This document shows, in pieces, positions 35,111-46,902 of a stretch of 64,000 nucleotides of DNA. This DNA is from Amaurobius ferox (taxonomy: Eukaryota > Arthropoda > Arachnida > Araneae > Amaurobiidae): NCBI GenBank assembly GCA_951213105.1, contig OX578138.1, forward strand, positions 66,674,037-66,738,036, read 5' to 3'. The notes beneath the pieces are model-generated. The model worked only from the letters and a program-made list of their open reading frames with translations. It did not search any database and was not told the DNA's origin. The translations under genes were made by a program, and so were the position numbers. Each line of letters begins with the position of its first letter. The first letter of the stretch is position 1.

Positions 35111-37539
35111 CCGATTTCAAAACTGTAATAGAATCTGGAATTGATTAAAAATATCATTATCTAGCACTCTTCAACATAGATGTTCCAAACACAGCAATGA
35201 GTCATATTTGCTACAAATGGTCGCCTCACAGAAGCAAATTTCCCACACCCCTCATAAAATAAATAAAAACATTTTCTTAAAAATTTTAATTTTAATAAGC
35301 ACTTTTAATTTTAACGAGTTTTACAAAATATATCTCCTCCCCTCGTTCACATATTTTGCTTAAGGGACTAAAAATCTTAGTTGCTCCGCTAATTACAATT
35401 AATGACAATGATGCATCGATATCCCACATGTCCAGTGTACCGAAAATAAACGACCCATCAGCAGTCGGGTCTATAAATTGCCTTCTACTGTCTAATCGTG
35501 ATAGCATAAGTTGACAGTTTATGTTTTAGTATCTAAACGTGGCCAAAAAATGGTACAGTTATGATAAAACTCCAAAAAGTATTAACAGCACACTTGAAGT
35601 CTAACATAAATACTCTATCTATGGCAATAAACGCACCACTGCCATATTCTTCTATTGCCAATTATGTTTCCATATATACTTTTGTGCCCACCAAGAATTG
35701 CTTCTATTTAAAGATAAAAATGCCGGTCCCAGGTTTTCAAAAATGATCCAGAACGCAATTCTACTGCATGAATAGTTTGACAATGATCCCCAAGGCAATG
35801 CCACCTTGTGACGAATACGCTATCAGTGAAGTCATTCAGGTTATGGGTGATCATGTGTGCGTTCTTAATAGAAGAAGCAATCCGACTTAACAACATGTCG
35901 TTCTATTCCAAGTAGTTTACGTTTATCGCTTACAGTATCTTTTTCCACCGAGCCGAGAGTGACTCCTCTTTGACATGCACCTCACTCATCTGCGGACGTC
36001 CGTCGAAAGATCGTAAAGCAGCGCGTAGACAAATTGCGAACACTCGGAGAAAAGAGATCAAGTCCGCTGTTCGACTGTGAAATTATCACAAGAATCCAGA
36101 TATCTAGACGACAGGACCATTTTGTAGCGCATTCAAGCATTCAAAGGTGCTCCAACTGTTGCCCTATACGGCTGATTTGCATCGGTGCATTAATATTATG
36201 TAGATTTATGAGAGATGCTTTTTTTTTTCCAGTGGTGCATCCAACTAATTGGTAATGTTTAGTACGATTGAGATATACATATTGCTAAAGAATTGCATAC
36301 AACGTACATGTAAATGGTGGAAAGTAAAAAAAAAGAAAATAGTGGAATGAAAGTAAATATTTTCTCAAAAGACCTGAAGAGACAATTGGTGTAGAGCAGA
36401 TTCGGCACACATATTACTGACGGATTGGTATAAACCTTAAATACAGAGTTTAAAACTAGTCTTTTGGTTAGAATCAAAATATGGTTCCCCCGTTAGGTCT
36501 AGACATAAATTTTTGGTCTGTTAAAGGGTATATCGTACCTAATTTAAAATGTCTTCTACTCAGGGAATATTCTTGACGTCCATTTACCACAGTCATAAAT
36601 ATGATTTATTATATCCTGGCCCATTCTGTAGTGTATGGAATTTTTTTATGTTTTGTACTGCAGGTAGATATTTTATCAAAGAATGCATATAACACCAAGT
36701 GTTTACCTTTATCCACCAATTTATATATAAATATATTCATAGCACGCTTCGTTAGACTTTTATATCTATAATTTCTGGCATGTATCTTGAAGAAAATGTT
36801 TCCGACATATTTTCCTAGGCAAGTGGCCAAGTCCATCGCTAAACTAATATTTTAAAACTATTTCCTATGAAAAGGATTATATATTATACATGCGGCAAGC
36901 CCTTTTTATTGTCACAATACAATAATGTACTCCAAAATTAAACATGTTCCTAAGAATACCTTTGTTTTAGTATTTATAAATTCATACAAACGTGGCAAAG
37001 GTTTGTGACAAAGGGTATTTAATGCAAACGTCAGTCGCTGACAAACGTATTATACTCCTCACGCGACGACCTCCTGTTGCGACCATCACAGTTTGTGACA
37101 GCGGTAGCGTGAGCCAGACGCGAACCCTATATTTTTGGTACTTTAATTTTGAGTAAATCTAGCATGAAATGGGCATGCAAAATTTACATGCTAGCATGTC
37201 TATATAAATAGAATGCATTTAAAAGGAGAGGTAAAAAGAAATGACAAAGGAACAGGTAAAAAAGTTTTCTGGTATTTACACTGCATTTAAAACTGAATTT
37301 AATTTAAAATGAATATTCAACAACTAATGAGAAATGCAACTATTTCTTGGAAATTAGTGAAATTAGCTAGAGTGTGGCTCAACACGACGTTTTCATACCA
37401 CAATTTTTTTTTTTAATGCAAATGTTGCAAGAAAAAATTTAAAAAATTAAAAAATATGTATCATTAGTCCAAATGATCCGAATTACAGCATGTTACCCTT
37501 TATTTTGAAGGGCTTAAAAAAATTTTGATTGGTACCCAG
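35111..37539. other. Non-coding DNA
   Basis: No gene is supported. T- and A-runs occur, plus moderately complex segments at 35330-35500, 36000-36180 and 37020-37130. A short stem CTAGCATG/CATGCTAG lies near 37160-37198. Confidence 0.45.
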
Positions 37540-37615
37540 TTTGATAATGGTAGCCTCTCGGAGGGGGAGGTAACTTGCCCCCCCCCCTCCCTTCCGAAAG
37601 GGGTAGAGGATGTCT
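37540..37615. repeat. Dispersed G-rich/C-rich hairpin repeat
   Basis: CTCTCGGAGGGGGAGGTAAC is followed by TTGCCCCCCCCCCTCCCTTC plus CGAAAGG, so the two halves pair. Comparable G-run then TTGC/ATCC C-run segments occur at 24240-24285 and 51055-51095. Class unknown. Confidence 0.5.
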
Positions 37616-39488
37616 GGCATACAAAAATTGCATCGCGGCTCGTTTTCCAGTTCATAACTGAAAGTGTGACATTTCGTGATTCTTCAGTCATAAATAACCC
37701 CATTATGTATAATCATGTTAAATTTTGTTCTATACTGCATGTTGAGAAAATATAACAAAAGTGTCTGATGGAATTTCAAAAAATTATACCCAGTTCTAGA
37801 TTCTTCGTTAATAAAGCCGGATATAAAATTTCGCGAAAATCCATTAATATTTGCGGTAGCTATCGTCTGCACAACAAATTGACTACAAATAGATGAGAGT
37901 CACTCTAAAAATTGAAAATTGTCAAAACATGTTCAGGAGGTCTTATAACATATTGTAGCATCAATATCTCAAGATTGAAAATTTTCGTGAAAACCGAACC
38001 GTATCTATACTATATTAGATAATAAAGCAAAAATTGTGGGAAATATTTATTATATATAAAAATGCTTTTACAGATATTCTGGGTAGTTCAGTACATTTAT
38101 AGGAATAGCAATTCTGGGTTTCCTCTCAAATCACGTAGAATACGTATAATGAGATTGTATATTCGAGGATAACTTTGGACAATGCTACTTCATATTGACG
38201 ATTGAACACAATGTTGACTTTGGGATTAAAAAGTAAAAGATAAAAGCTGTAGAAATCTAAATATAGAAAATTAAGAAATATGAAGGGAAGAAATAGATTT
38301 AGTTTATATTGTGTAAAATACCAGGTTTATTTTAGCTAATACCAGATCAATTTAGGATGAGAATGTTGTGTAATTCTCTAAATAATTCAAATAAGTCAGT
38401 TTGTAACTTTAAAAAAAAATTATAATCGATTTTATAAAGCCAATCCTATGTTATATTTGTGTTCACTGAGCTGATTTTTTTTAATTGTCAACCAAAAATA
38501 TATAAATATTTTTATAAAATACACAATATATAAATATTTATAAGTATGAATTTATTTTTTATAAATATAATACTTAAAAATATAAAATAATGAAAAACTG
38601 TAGAAAACATTAAAAAAGTAAAACTATAACTTTGTTTGTATTTTTTTTGTAAATTGAGATTTTGATCAAGTTAAAAATCCATACTTATAATCATAGAACA
38701 TATATTCATGATCTTCAAAAAAATATAGTGAAAATAATAGTATTTAAAAAAATAGTAGGGTTTAAAAGTTGTTGTAATATATATAAAAAACAGAAGTAAA
38801 AGAAAAGTTTATGGACCTGATGAATTTCGTCCATATCAATTGCTCGGATTTGGTTAAAAAGCAAACCACATATTATTCATGTCTTTCAGATTAGTTTTAA
38901 AATGTTCTAAACTGTAAGAAACTTTTTTTTTTTAAGTATTTTCTCTAAAAAATGCATTTTAGAAGTATTTTCTTTTTCAAATGCAACCGTTTTATAAATA
39001 GGCGAGTCTTCTGATATTTTGCACTAGCTCGTCCTTTACTTAAATAACATTTAAAAACTCTCGTATCTTCTTTATTTTCGCAGTCTCATGTCCAAAATTA
39101 ATTTTTGGTTTGGTTTTAATTCCTGATTTTTCACAATGGTCTTAGTTTCTTTTACACTAAAGTCGCAGATGGCTTCACCATCAGATGACCATGATTTCTG
39201 GACTTCCGTTCCATGATAAAACATAACAGCAATATAAATCAATATTTTCCAATATTTTAAACTTTTTAACTACTATAACTGTTGTAAAATAAGTAACCAC
39301 TATAACTGTACCACTATAAATGTAGTAGAAAAAATAATTCTGAACAAAAATTTTTTTAACGAAATCATATATACAAATTGGTATAAATAAGCAAATTGAA
39401 TACGTTAATAATAAATGAAAAGAGACAAATCAATTTAAAGACACCTCAGTTTCCTAGACATGATAAAAATGAACAAAAATTTAAAGTA
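37616..39488. other. AT-rich non-coding DNA
   Basis: Very AT-rich around 38400-38800. Nothing recognised. Confidence 0.5.
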
Positions 39489-40424
39489 AAAAATCTGATG
39501 TGAGCTACACATGACTTTCCTTATGTAATGTAATGAATTTACTACTTTTATAGTTTAAAAAAATGTTATACTTACAGTAGATACTTACAGTAGATACTAT
39601 ATTCTTTCCAAGATATTGAATTTTCTTCAATTGGTCGTCATTTTCATTGATTTACCGTCATTTTTATCAATTTGGCGAGATTTTTGCTAATTTGGCAACA
39701 ATTAAAAATGTCGCCAAGGTGGCGACACTCCGCCAAATTCGTCGCCAAAATCTCGCCAAGCGTTATGGACGGAGAAATAAGTTATTCTTACAGCAGATAA
39801 ATGACTATTGGCGTTCAAATACAAAAGTATTACTCAAAGTATATTTTTTCATGAATGGAACAAGGTAGATCCACAAGAATGATGTCACCAAATTTATCAC
39901 ATAGTATTACATATGAAAAATGAACATGTTTCTCAATAGGAAATATTTTTTTTTCATTTTATATAACTTTTTGATACTTTTTTTTGAAAAATGTGCAATA
40001 TCTCGAGAACGGTTCATGTTAGCGGTCTAAAATTTATGTCAATCGTTTTCTAATTAAAAATTACATCAGAAATGTCTATTTGCGTAACTTTACTAGCGGT
40101 TTTGATTTTTTGACGATTTTTTCAAAATTTCACTCGAAAATTAGGGGGATTCTGAACATTCGATTGCGTATAAAATCAATAGGCTTCCAGTGTTTACAGA
40201 TTGTGATTTTTGTACCAAATGTCGTTCGAATCGGTCCATTCGTTCGCCAGTTATCGTCTCCACAGACTCACTGACACACACACACACAGACATCAGTTTA
40301 AAAATGTTTGATTCGTGATCAGGGATGTTTGAAACGTGATCTCTCGTCGAAAACTCGAATTCGAATTTACGACCCCCATCACAATACTTTCTTTATACAT
40401 TATGTATATAAAGAAAGTAAAAAT
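39489..40424 (+). mobile_element. Copy B of the Helentron/DINE-like element
   Basis: Begins AAATCTGATGTGAGCTACAC, followed by ATGACTTTCCTTATGTAATG. It ends in the hairpin ACTTTCTTTATACATTATGT with its complement and GAAAGTAAAAA. The GCCAA/TTGGC word cluster is at 39660-39765 and the (CA)n tract at 40272-40287. Its orientation is opposite to the neighbouring copy C, which starts 470 bp downstream; their hairpin ends face each other. Frames of 73 and 64 codons inside are fortuitous. Confidence 0.78.
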
Positions 40425-40893
40425 ATAAATTAATAATTCAAGCTTATAAACTACTTAGAGCTATAATTGTAGACAATTTCAGCTTTGAGGAAAAAAAACA
40501 GTTCTTTTTTAACGAAATAGAATATATAAATTCGAATAAATAGGTAATTATACCACACTACACGATGTAAACAACACGAGGCTAATCATTTAAAGTTCCA
40601 ATACAGTGACAACTTCTTGTGAGTTGAAAATAAATTACAAATTCAAAATGAACGAGTAAATATTGTAACACGTTTGACCAGGGGTGGTATTAAAATAGCA
40701 TATTCTTGTAAATAAAGACGAATTTTTAGGGAAATAATTAATGTACAGCTTTAAAACTTTGTTAGGACAATTTTGAATTTATTAGGTAGAAAAGTAAAAA
40801 AAGTAAAAAAAGAGAAGTAAAAAAAAGAAATTCAATTTTTCTTTTTTAATCCAATGTTGGCTGAAAATGCAGTGATATGTAGTCACCTTAATG
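40425..40893. other. Spacer between inverted copies B and C
   Basis: AT-rich, with no gene or repeat recognised. Confidence 0.5.
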
Positions 40894-41927
40894 TTTTTAC
40901 TTTCCTTATATATACATAATGTATAAGAAAAGTATTGTGACGGGGTCGAAAATTCTAATTCGAGTTTTCGACGGGAGAGCACGTTTCAAGCGTCCCTGAT
41001 CACGAATCGAACATTTTTAAAGTGATGTCTCTGTGTGTGTGTGTGAAAGTATGTGTGTGTGTGTGTGTGTGAAAGTATGTGTGTGTGTGTGTGAAAGTAT
41101 GTGTGTGTGTGTGTGTCAGTGAATCTGTGGAGACGATAACTGACGAACGAATGGACCGATTCGAACGAAATTTTGTACAAAAATCACAATCCGTAAACCA
41201 TGGAAGCCTATTGTTTTTATACGCAATCGAATGTTCAGAACCCCCCTAAATTTTCGAGTGAAATTTTGAAAAAATCATCAAAAAATCAAAACCGCTAATA
41301 AGGTTACGCAAATAGACATTTTTTATGTAATTTTTCATTAGAAAACGATTGGCATAAATTTTAGAACGCTAACATGAACCGTTCTTGATATTGCACATGA
41401 TCTTGACCGTTCTGAGATATTGCACATTCAAAAAATATATATATATATCAAAAAGTCATGTAAAATAAAAAAAATATATTTCCTATTGAGAAACATGTTC
41501 ACTTTTTATATGTAATACCATGCGATAAATTTGGTGACATCATTCTCGTGGATCTAGCTCGTTCCATTCATGAAAAAAGATACTTTGAGTAATACTTTTG
41601 TATTTGAACGCCAATAGTCATTTATCTGCTGTAAGAGTAACTTATTTCTTCGTCCATAACGCTTGACGAGATTTTGGCGACGTATTTGGTGGAATGTCGC
41701 CAACTTGGCGACTTTTTTAAATGTTGCTAAATTGACAAAAACTCGCCAAATGGATAAAAATAAAGCCAAATCAATGAAAATGACGACTCATTGACGGAAA
41801 TTCAATATGTTGGAAAGAATATAAATATCTACTTTAAAAATAATCTTTTTTTTTTTTTTTTTGCTGTAAAAGTAGTAAATTCATTGCATTATATAAGGAA
41901 AGTCATGTGGTGCCCACATCAGATTTT
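40894..41927 (-). mobile_element. Copy C of the Helentron/DINE-like element
   Basis: The hairpin end is on the left (ACTTTCCTTATATATACATA...GAAAAGTAT). The TCTGATGTGGGC end is on the right (complement CCCACATCAGATTTT at 41914-41927). The internal (GT)n (41031-41116) is expanded and interrupted by GAAAGTAT. It is longer than the other copies because of this tract, local duplication near 41390-41425 and a T-run at 41849-41862. Confidence 0.78.
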
Positions 41928-44570
41928 TTTTTCCAAATTGTGGTATTAAATGATATAAAATCATCTTCTTCTTGTTATCTCTTAATGATTTAAGTAATGC
42001 ACAAGCAATACTTGAATCATCTAAATAAACTTAAATACGTTTGAATCCTTCAATAAATAAAAGTGCAAAAAATTATATGTAAATAAACTTAAATATTCCT
42101 ACTAAACTTCCTTAATTAATTTTCTTTTAACTTTTTCATAATATATGCTGTAAAAAGAACTGACAGACTAAATGATTTGAAACTTCTCACCTAGACCTCA
42201 TTTTTCGTTTCTCTGATGCATGTATGCATATTATATGCATTTTAGACATGAAATACAAATATTAAAATGCATTTGGTCATTAAGAAACTGTCGGTGTATG
42301 CGGCAAGCCCAGTTTTCAAGACAAAACAACTCAACTTTTACCTAAAACTCACACGAACACGTCCTCTTCGCTAGGCGACATTCACACATGACGTTGATCG
42401 CGTGAGCCGCCAACACGTGCAGACGTCCGCAGAATTCCAAATCGTGGTATAATTCAAAATGGCGTCTTGCCCTGTCGTCGAAATCATGACGAATCTACGG
42501 CTTGTATGACTGTCTGGTAACCCGTGTGGTCAAAAGAGTGACAGCCGTCAAGGAGGTATTTAAGATCAAAACGATACTTGGCCGTGCGTGCAGAAAATTA
42601 AAAGCTATTGTCTTGGAAGCATTGGAGTCATTTGTCCGCATTAATATTTATAGGCTTCTAATATGGCCATTCTTTTTTGCAGTTGAAGACCCCGGTTAAA
42701 GATATCAGATGAATTAGAAACTGAAGATTAAGATATCAGTCAGATTATCTCAAAGAATGCAATGACTGATAGCAATTGAAACGTTCGAAAAGTGTTGGGG
42801 GAACTGTTTGCTTAAGAGTACATTTGTAATATACATTTGTATCGTGGGATAGATTATTAATGCCCAATTGCATGATATACCCAATTGCCTTAGACTTTTC
42901 GAATCCTAAGTGTTTAGAGTGAAAAGAATCTAAAGAGAGTGAAAAGAATCGAAGACTAGTAAAATTGAAAGTTGTAGAAACTTTTGCTTTTGAATTCTGA
43001 TATATTCGCCAGTTGCCTTTCAGCAATAATATTTAATAAAGCGAAAATTCCATAGCTGATATTGGCATTGAAATTTTTTATGTATTTTGGATCATCTTTG
43101 GAATAGACAAAAATTATACTAATACTGTGAAAACTTATTTAATTATTTACGTTTCATAGATATTCAGGGGCAAAACCATCAATTCCCTAAATTACCCCTT
43201 TTACATCTGCATCGACTCTTATACAGAGATCAGGTGCAGCTTGACCTACGAACCGCAAATTCTTTGCAACGATCTCTTGCCAAAATGAAACCCCACAAAT
43301 AAATCCCTATGGCCCCCTTGGGCATCTCCTCTGCGGTCAACCAGTGACCGGCGGTCAGTCAGGGGTAATTAAACCCGGCGGCAACCCGATAAGACTTCTG
43401 GACTATTCTGATCCGGCTCGAAAACCTTTTAATGTCCGGCCACTAATCAGGCTACCCGTGGGAGTGGGGGGCTCTAGATAATGGAAGGGTTTTCAATGAG
43501 ATTCTTTTTGGAGTTATTTTAGGGAAGTTTTAGTTGGAAGGTCTCGGAAAACAAGGAACAGTCCGTGTATTTAAGTGCCTTAATGTTTTTTATGCTTCAA
43601 TCATTTTTATAGTAGTATTGCAATTTTATTGGAATAAGATAACTTACAGGTTTTGACCATTTTACTATACTATTAATTAATGCTTCAGGTAGATTAATTT
43701 TTAGAAACTGACGAAGACTCTAAATTTATTGAGATTCTTTAGTTTTTCAATTTGTTTCTATGGAAATTTTATCTATTGATCGAAAACAGCTTTTTATTGG
43801 AGGTTAAAAAACAAAGAATACATAATATCTACTGCGGCACAACTTCTACATAGATTTTAAATTTTAATTGCATAATTACCATATTCGTAACAATTGTACT
43901 CGCTTCTAAAACCACATTGTGCTTTTGCTATTGATTCTCAAAAGTATTTTTATATCCTTAACTTTGCTACATTAACGGATATCCTGGTTTATTCTAAGAT
44001 TTCTACATTTATCTCACTTTTATAGAATGGATAGTTGTATTTCCATCTCTGATGAGTTTCTTGACAGCTTTCAGGGCATGTACAAAATTTGTAGAGAATA
44101 AGCTGGAATCGCTGCATGGATATAGCTCAGAGCATACATTTGAACCCTACAAAACTCTTCTGAGGCAAATCGTAGCATCACTTTCGAGACAATTTTCTTC
44201 CAAAATATCTTTAGCAGTTGATTTGGAAAATTGTCTAGGTAAAATCTGCTTGTTTCAAAAGCATTCTGTAGGTATCAGATGAATACCCTAAGCAGCAAGC
44301 TTACTAATATTTTTGTTTCAATCATTCGAAATAACCCCTGCATACACCATCGAGTTTGATAAGAAACTGTACAAGATAACGAAGTCACATTGAAGAGACA
44401 CGCAACACACTGAAGCCCAATGAAGAACACGTAAAAAGATTTAGAATAACCAGTAACTTTTTTTAATTTATAGGGCTATGGATACAAGAATCAACGTATC
44501 AAGTCCTTTGCAGCTACAATAGGGCAATCCTTAAAAGTTAGGCATCCACATATAAATATTCGGTAATTGG
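41928..44570. other. Non-coding DNA with a GC-richer island at 43200-43470
   Basis: No gene is supported. The island 43200-43470 contains GGTCAACCAGTGACCGGCGG and TAATTAAACCCGGCGGCAAC and looks unique and non-coding. It could be a conserved regulatory element, but that is inference from composition only. (ATGCAT) words cluster at 42218-42242. Confidence 0.35.
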
Positions 44571-44813
44571 TTTGGCTATTTTTGAGAATATAGTGCAGTG
44601 GCTATTTTTGAGAATATAGTGCAGTGACTATTTTTGAAAATATAGTGCAGTGACTATTTTTGAGAATATGGTGCAGTGACTATTTTTGAGAATATAGTGC
44701 TGTGACTATTTTTGAGAATATAGTGTAGTAACTATTTTTAAGAATATAGTGCAGTAATTATTTTTGAGAATATAGTGCAGTGACTATTTTTGAGAATATA
44801 GTGCAGTATTATT
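44571..44813 (+). repeat. 26 bp tandem repeat, nine units
   Basis: The unit TGACTATTTTTGAGAATATA plus GTGCAG is repeated nine times with few substitutions. It is non-coding. Confidence 0.95.
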
Positions 44814-45652
44814 TTTTTTTTGTACAAAATGCTCATAAATAATAAAAATTTCGCAAGGCGATGAAAATTTAATCGAATCTTTCGAATCGTAAATTTTAAT
44901 AAGATATGTAGCAAATTATTAAACGTTGTATTGTCTCACTGCAAATCAGTTATATTTGCCATCATTTGATAAATCGTGAAATTATAAAATCATTGTAAAT
45001 TGCGTCCTAACTGTTATTGCTTCGGACAGTTTAAATATTCCCTTAAGGCAAAACAACGATCGTTGTTAAGCGTAATCCCCAACTCCGGTTCTTTGAAAAA
45101 GCGTCTCTTTAATGTCTTCTTTACCCGGTACTTGATGAGTCTTGTGTCGTCTTGATCTTTTTATGGGGCCAAAGACACTCACCGGGCGGCCTTATGAGGC
45201 TGGATACTGTTATTTTTATCTCTTGCAGTTCCAGTGTCCCTCGGCTATAATAACGTCAGGTTAACTTCTGGGGTCTGGCGGTTGACAATTAGTTACCAAT
45301 ACTCGCCATACCTGAAGTGATGCTTTGGGAATGCAGAAGTTTCAAATTTAACTAACGGATAATTTGAGCTTATTCAGGCGTTGTTAGTTATATTAAATGA
45401 ATTACTTAAACCAAAAGCAATTTTGTGTGCAAAACTTTACAGCGCTCTTAAAAGCTGCATTTATCGAGTAGCATACTGTCTGAAAGTGATTTTACTGTTG
45501 AATACATATTTGTATATACACTCTTGCTGTCTTGCTTAATACGTTGTAAACATAAGTACATTTTCATCCACCAAACAATAAAAAAAAAATTAAATATTAA
45601 TAATTTTATCCTAAACTTTCTATGTAATTGGCTTGTATATTTCAGTGGGTGC
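44814..45652. other. Non-coding DNA; island 45060-45320
   Basis: A GC-richer, unique-looking island at about 45060-45320 (TTTTATGGGGCCAAAGACAC, ACCGGGCGGCCTTATGAGG) has no open frame. It is a second candidate non-coding conserved block. Otherwise AT-rich. Confidence 0.3.
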
Positions 45653-46521
45653 TTAAGGGGACTCTGGACGTTGAATTTTTTTTAATTTATTTATTGACTT
45701 AGAAACGTGAAAATTTGAATAAATATTCCTTTTAACATTACTATATACAATATCATTAAATTATTTTTCAATTTTGTTAAAATTTTGTATTTTTTTTAAT
45801 TTAAATTTTTCTAACGAAAATTTGAAAATGCTCCTTGCGTGCCATTTTTTCACATTTTTGATTAATTTTACACTATGGTCACTCAAACACACATTATGAA
45901 CAAAATTGGGTATTCATTTTTAAATCCATTAGAAAGTTAATTATTTTAAAATATTTTTCTACATTAAAACTTAATTTTCATCATTTAATTAGGTTCTTAT
46001 TCACTTTTAATTACCTTAATAAAGTCCAATTATGAAATGCATACCCAGTTTCATTAAAAAGTATGAGAGGTGCCTTTTTGCCAAATTTCATGCATCTCAG
46101 ACAAAAATTAAGACGCATGGAGCATTTTAAAAATGTAAAACCTTTGAAAATTCCGTTTCGAAAAAAATGCATTCAACCTTTTGCTTACGGGTGGGACAGC
46201 GTCCATCCCAAACGAAGAACCTCCCAAAAACACAGGTATTTGACATACCCTATCCCAAAGAGTTCGACCCCCTTTCCAGGCATTGGCGTCCATGGAATTC
46301 AAGGCGAATCCATGGGCGATTTCCGTGGACGCCAATGCCTGCAAAGGGGGTCGAACTGTTTGGGATAGGGTATGTCAAATACCTGTGTTTTGTAGGAGGT
46401 TCTTTGTTTGGGATGGACGCTGTCTCACCCGTAAGCAAATGTTAAATGTGTAAAATAATGTTATATATCAAAACTTTTTTTAGTCGATTTTTGCTCATTT
46501 CAACGTCCACCGTCCCCTTAA
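45653..46521. mobile_element. TTAA-flanked 861 bp non-autonomous DNA transposon
   Basis: Termini GGGGACTCTGGACGTTGAA (45657-45675) and the reverse complement of 46499-46517 (GGGGACGGTGGACGTTGAA) match at 17 of 19 positions. Each is directly bounded by TTAA (45653-45656 and 46518-46521). TTAA duplications are used by the piggyBac and Kolobok superfamilies. Purine-first ends (GGGGA) resemble Kolobok/T2-type MITEs more than piggyBac, which usually starts CC; this is recalled knowledge. There is no transposase frame. An internal fold-back (46182-46437) lies off-centre near the right end. Confidence 0.8.
46182..46437. repeat. Fold-back with arms of about 114 bp inside the TTAA element
   Basis: The left arm 46182-46295 (starting TGCTTACGGGTGGGACAGCG) is nearly the reverse complement of 46323-46437 (ending CACCCGTAAGCA). 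About 27 bp separates the arms, and only scattered mismatches and small indels are visible. Overlapping frames of 62-101 codons on both strands are by-products of the palindrome. Confidence 0.9.
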
Positions 46522-46820
46522 CTTGCAACCATAAAAATATGCATCATTCATTGTAAATATTATATCTACAGGCCAAAAATCTGCCGTTTTTCGTATGCAT
46601 GATATTTTAATGTGATTTTATTTTATATAAAAATGTATATAATTGTATACTAAATTCAACATAAAACGGGGAAAACAAGTGAAAAAAAAATTATACATAT
46701 TTTAATACTTAAGAATTAATTGAAGAATTGCTGCTTCTATACAATAAGTAGAAATTTAAATATTTTGATACTTTTCTGATATACTTACTTCCACATATTT
46801 AGAGTGACAGCATAAGATGA

Positions 46821-46902
46821 TTAGCCAATTATGGTTGTTGTTGAGACCCAGACCGTCCAACCTACCAGAAAGGTGTAAGGTAACCGTTTTAGCCAATTAT
46901 GG
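46821..46902 (-). mobile_element. 5'-truncated SINE (54 bp) with 14 bp TSD
   Basis: The insert 46835-46888 is the last 54 bp of the (CAA)n-tailed SINE. On the - strand it reads AAAACGGTTACCTTACACCT through GGACGGTCTGGGTCTCAACA. It is flanked by TTAGCCAATTATGG at 46821-46834 and 46889-46902. The truncation plus TSD is the signature of target-primed reverse transcription. Confidence 0.9.

Noticed and set aside
44571..44813. CRISPR-like regular repeat
   Set aside because: Head-to-tail 26 bp tandem repeats without spacers; eukaryotic context.
46063..46445. Overlapping 62-101 codon ORFs on both strands
   Set aside because: By-products of the long palindrome within the TTAA element.
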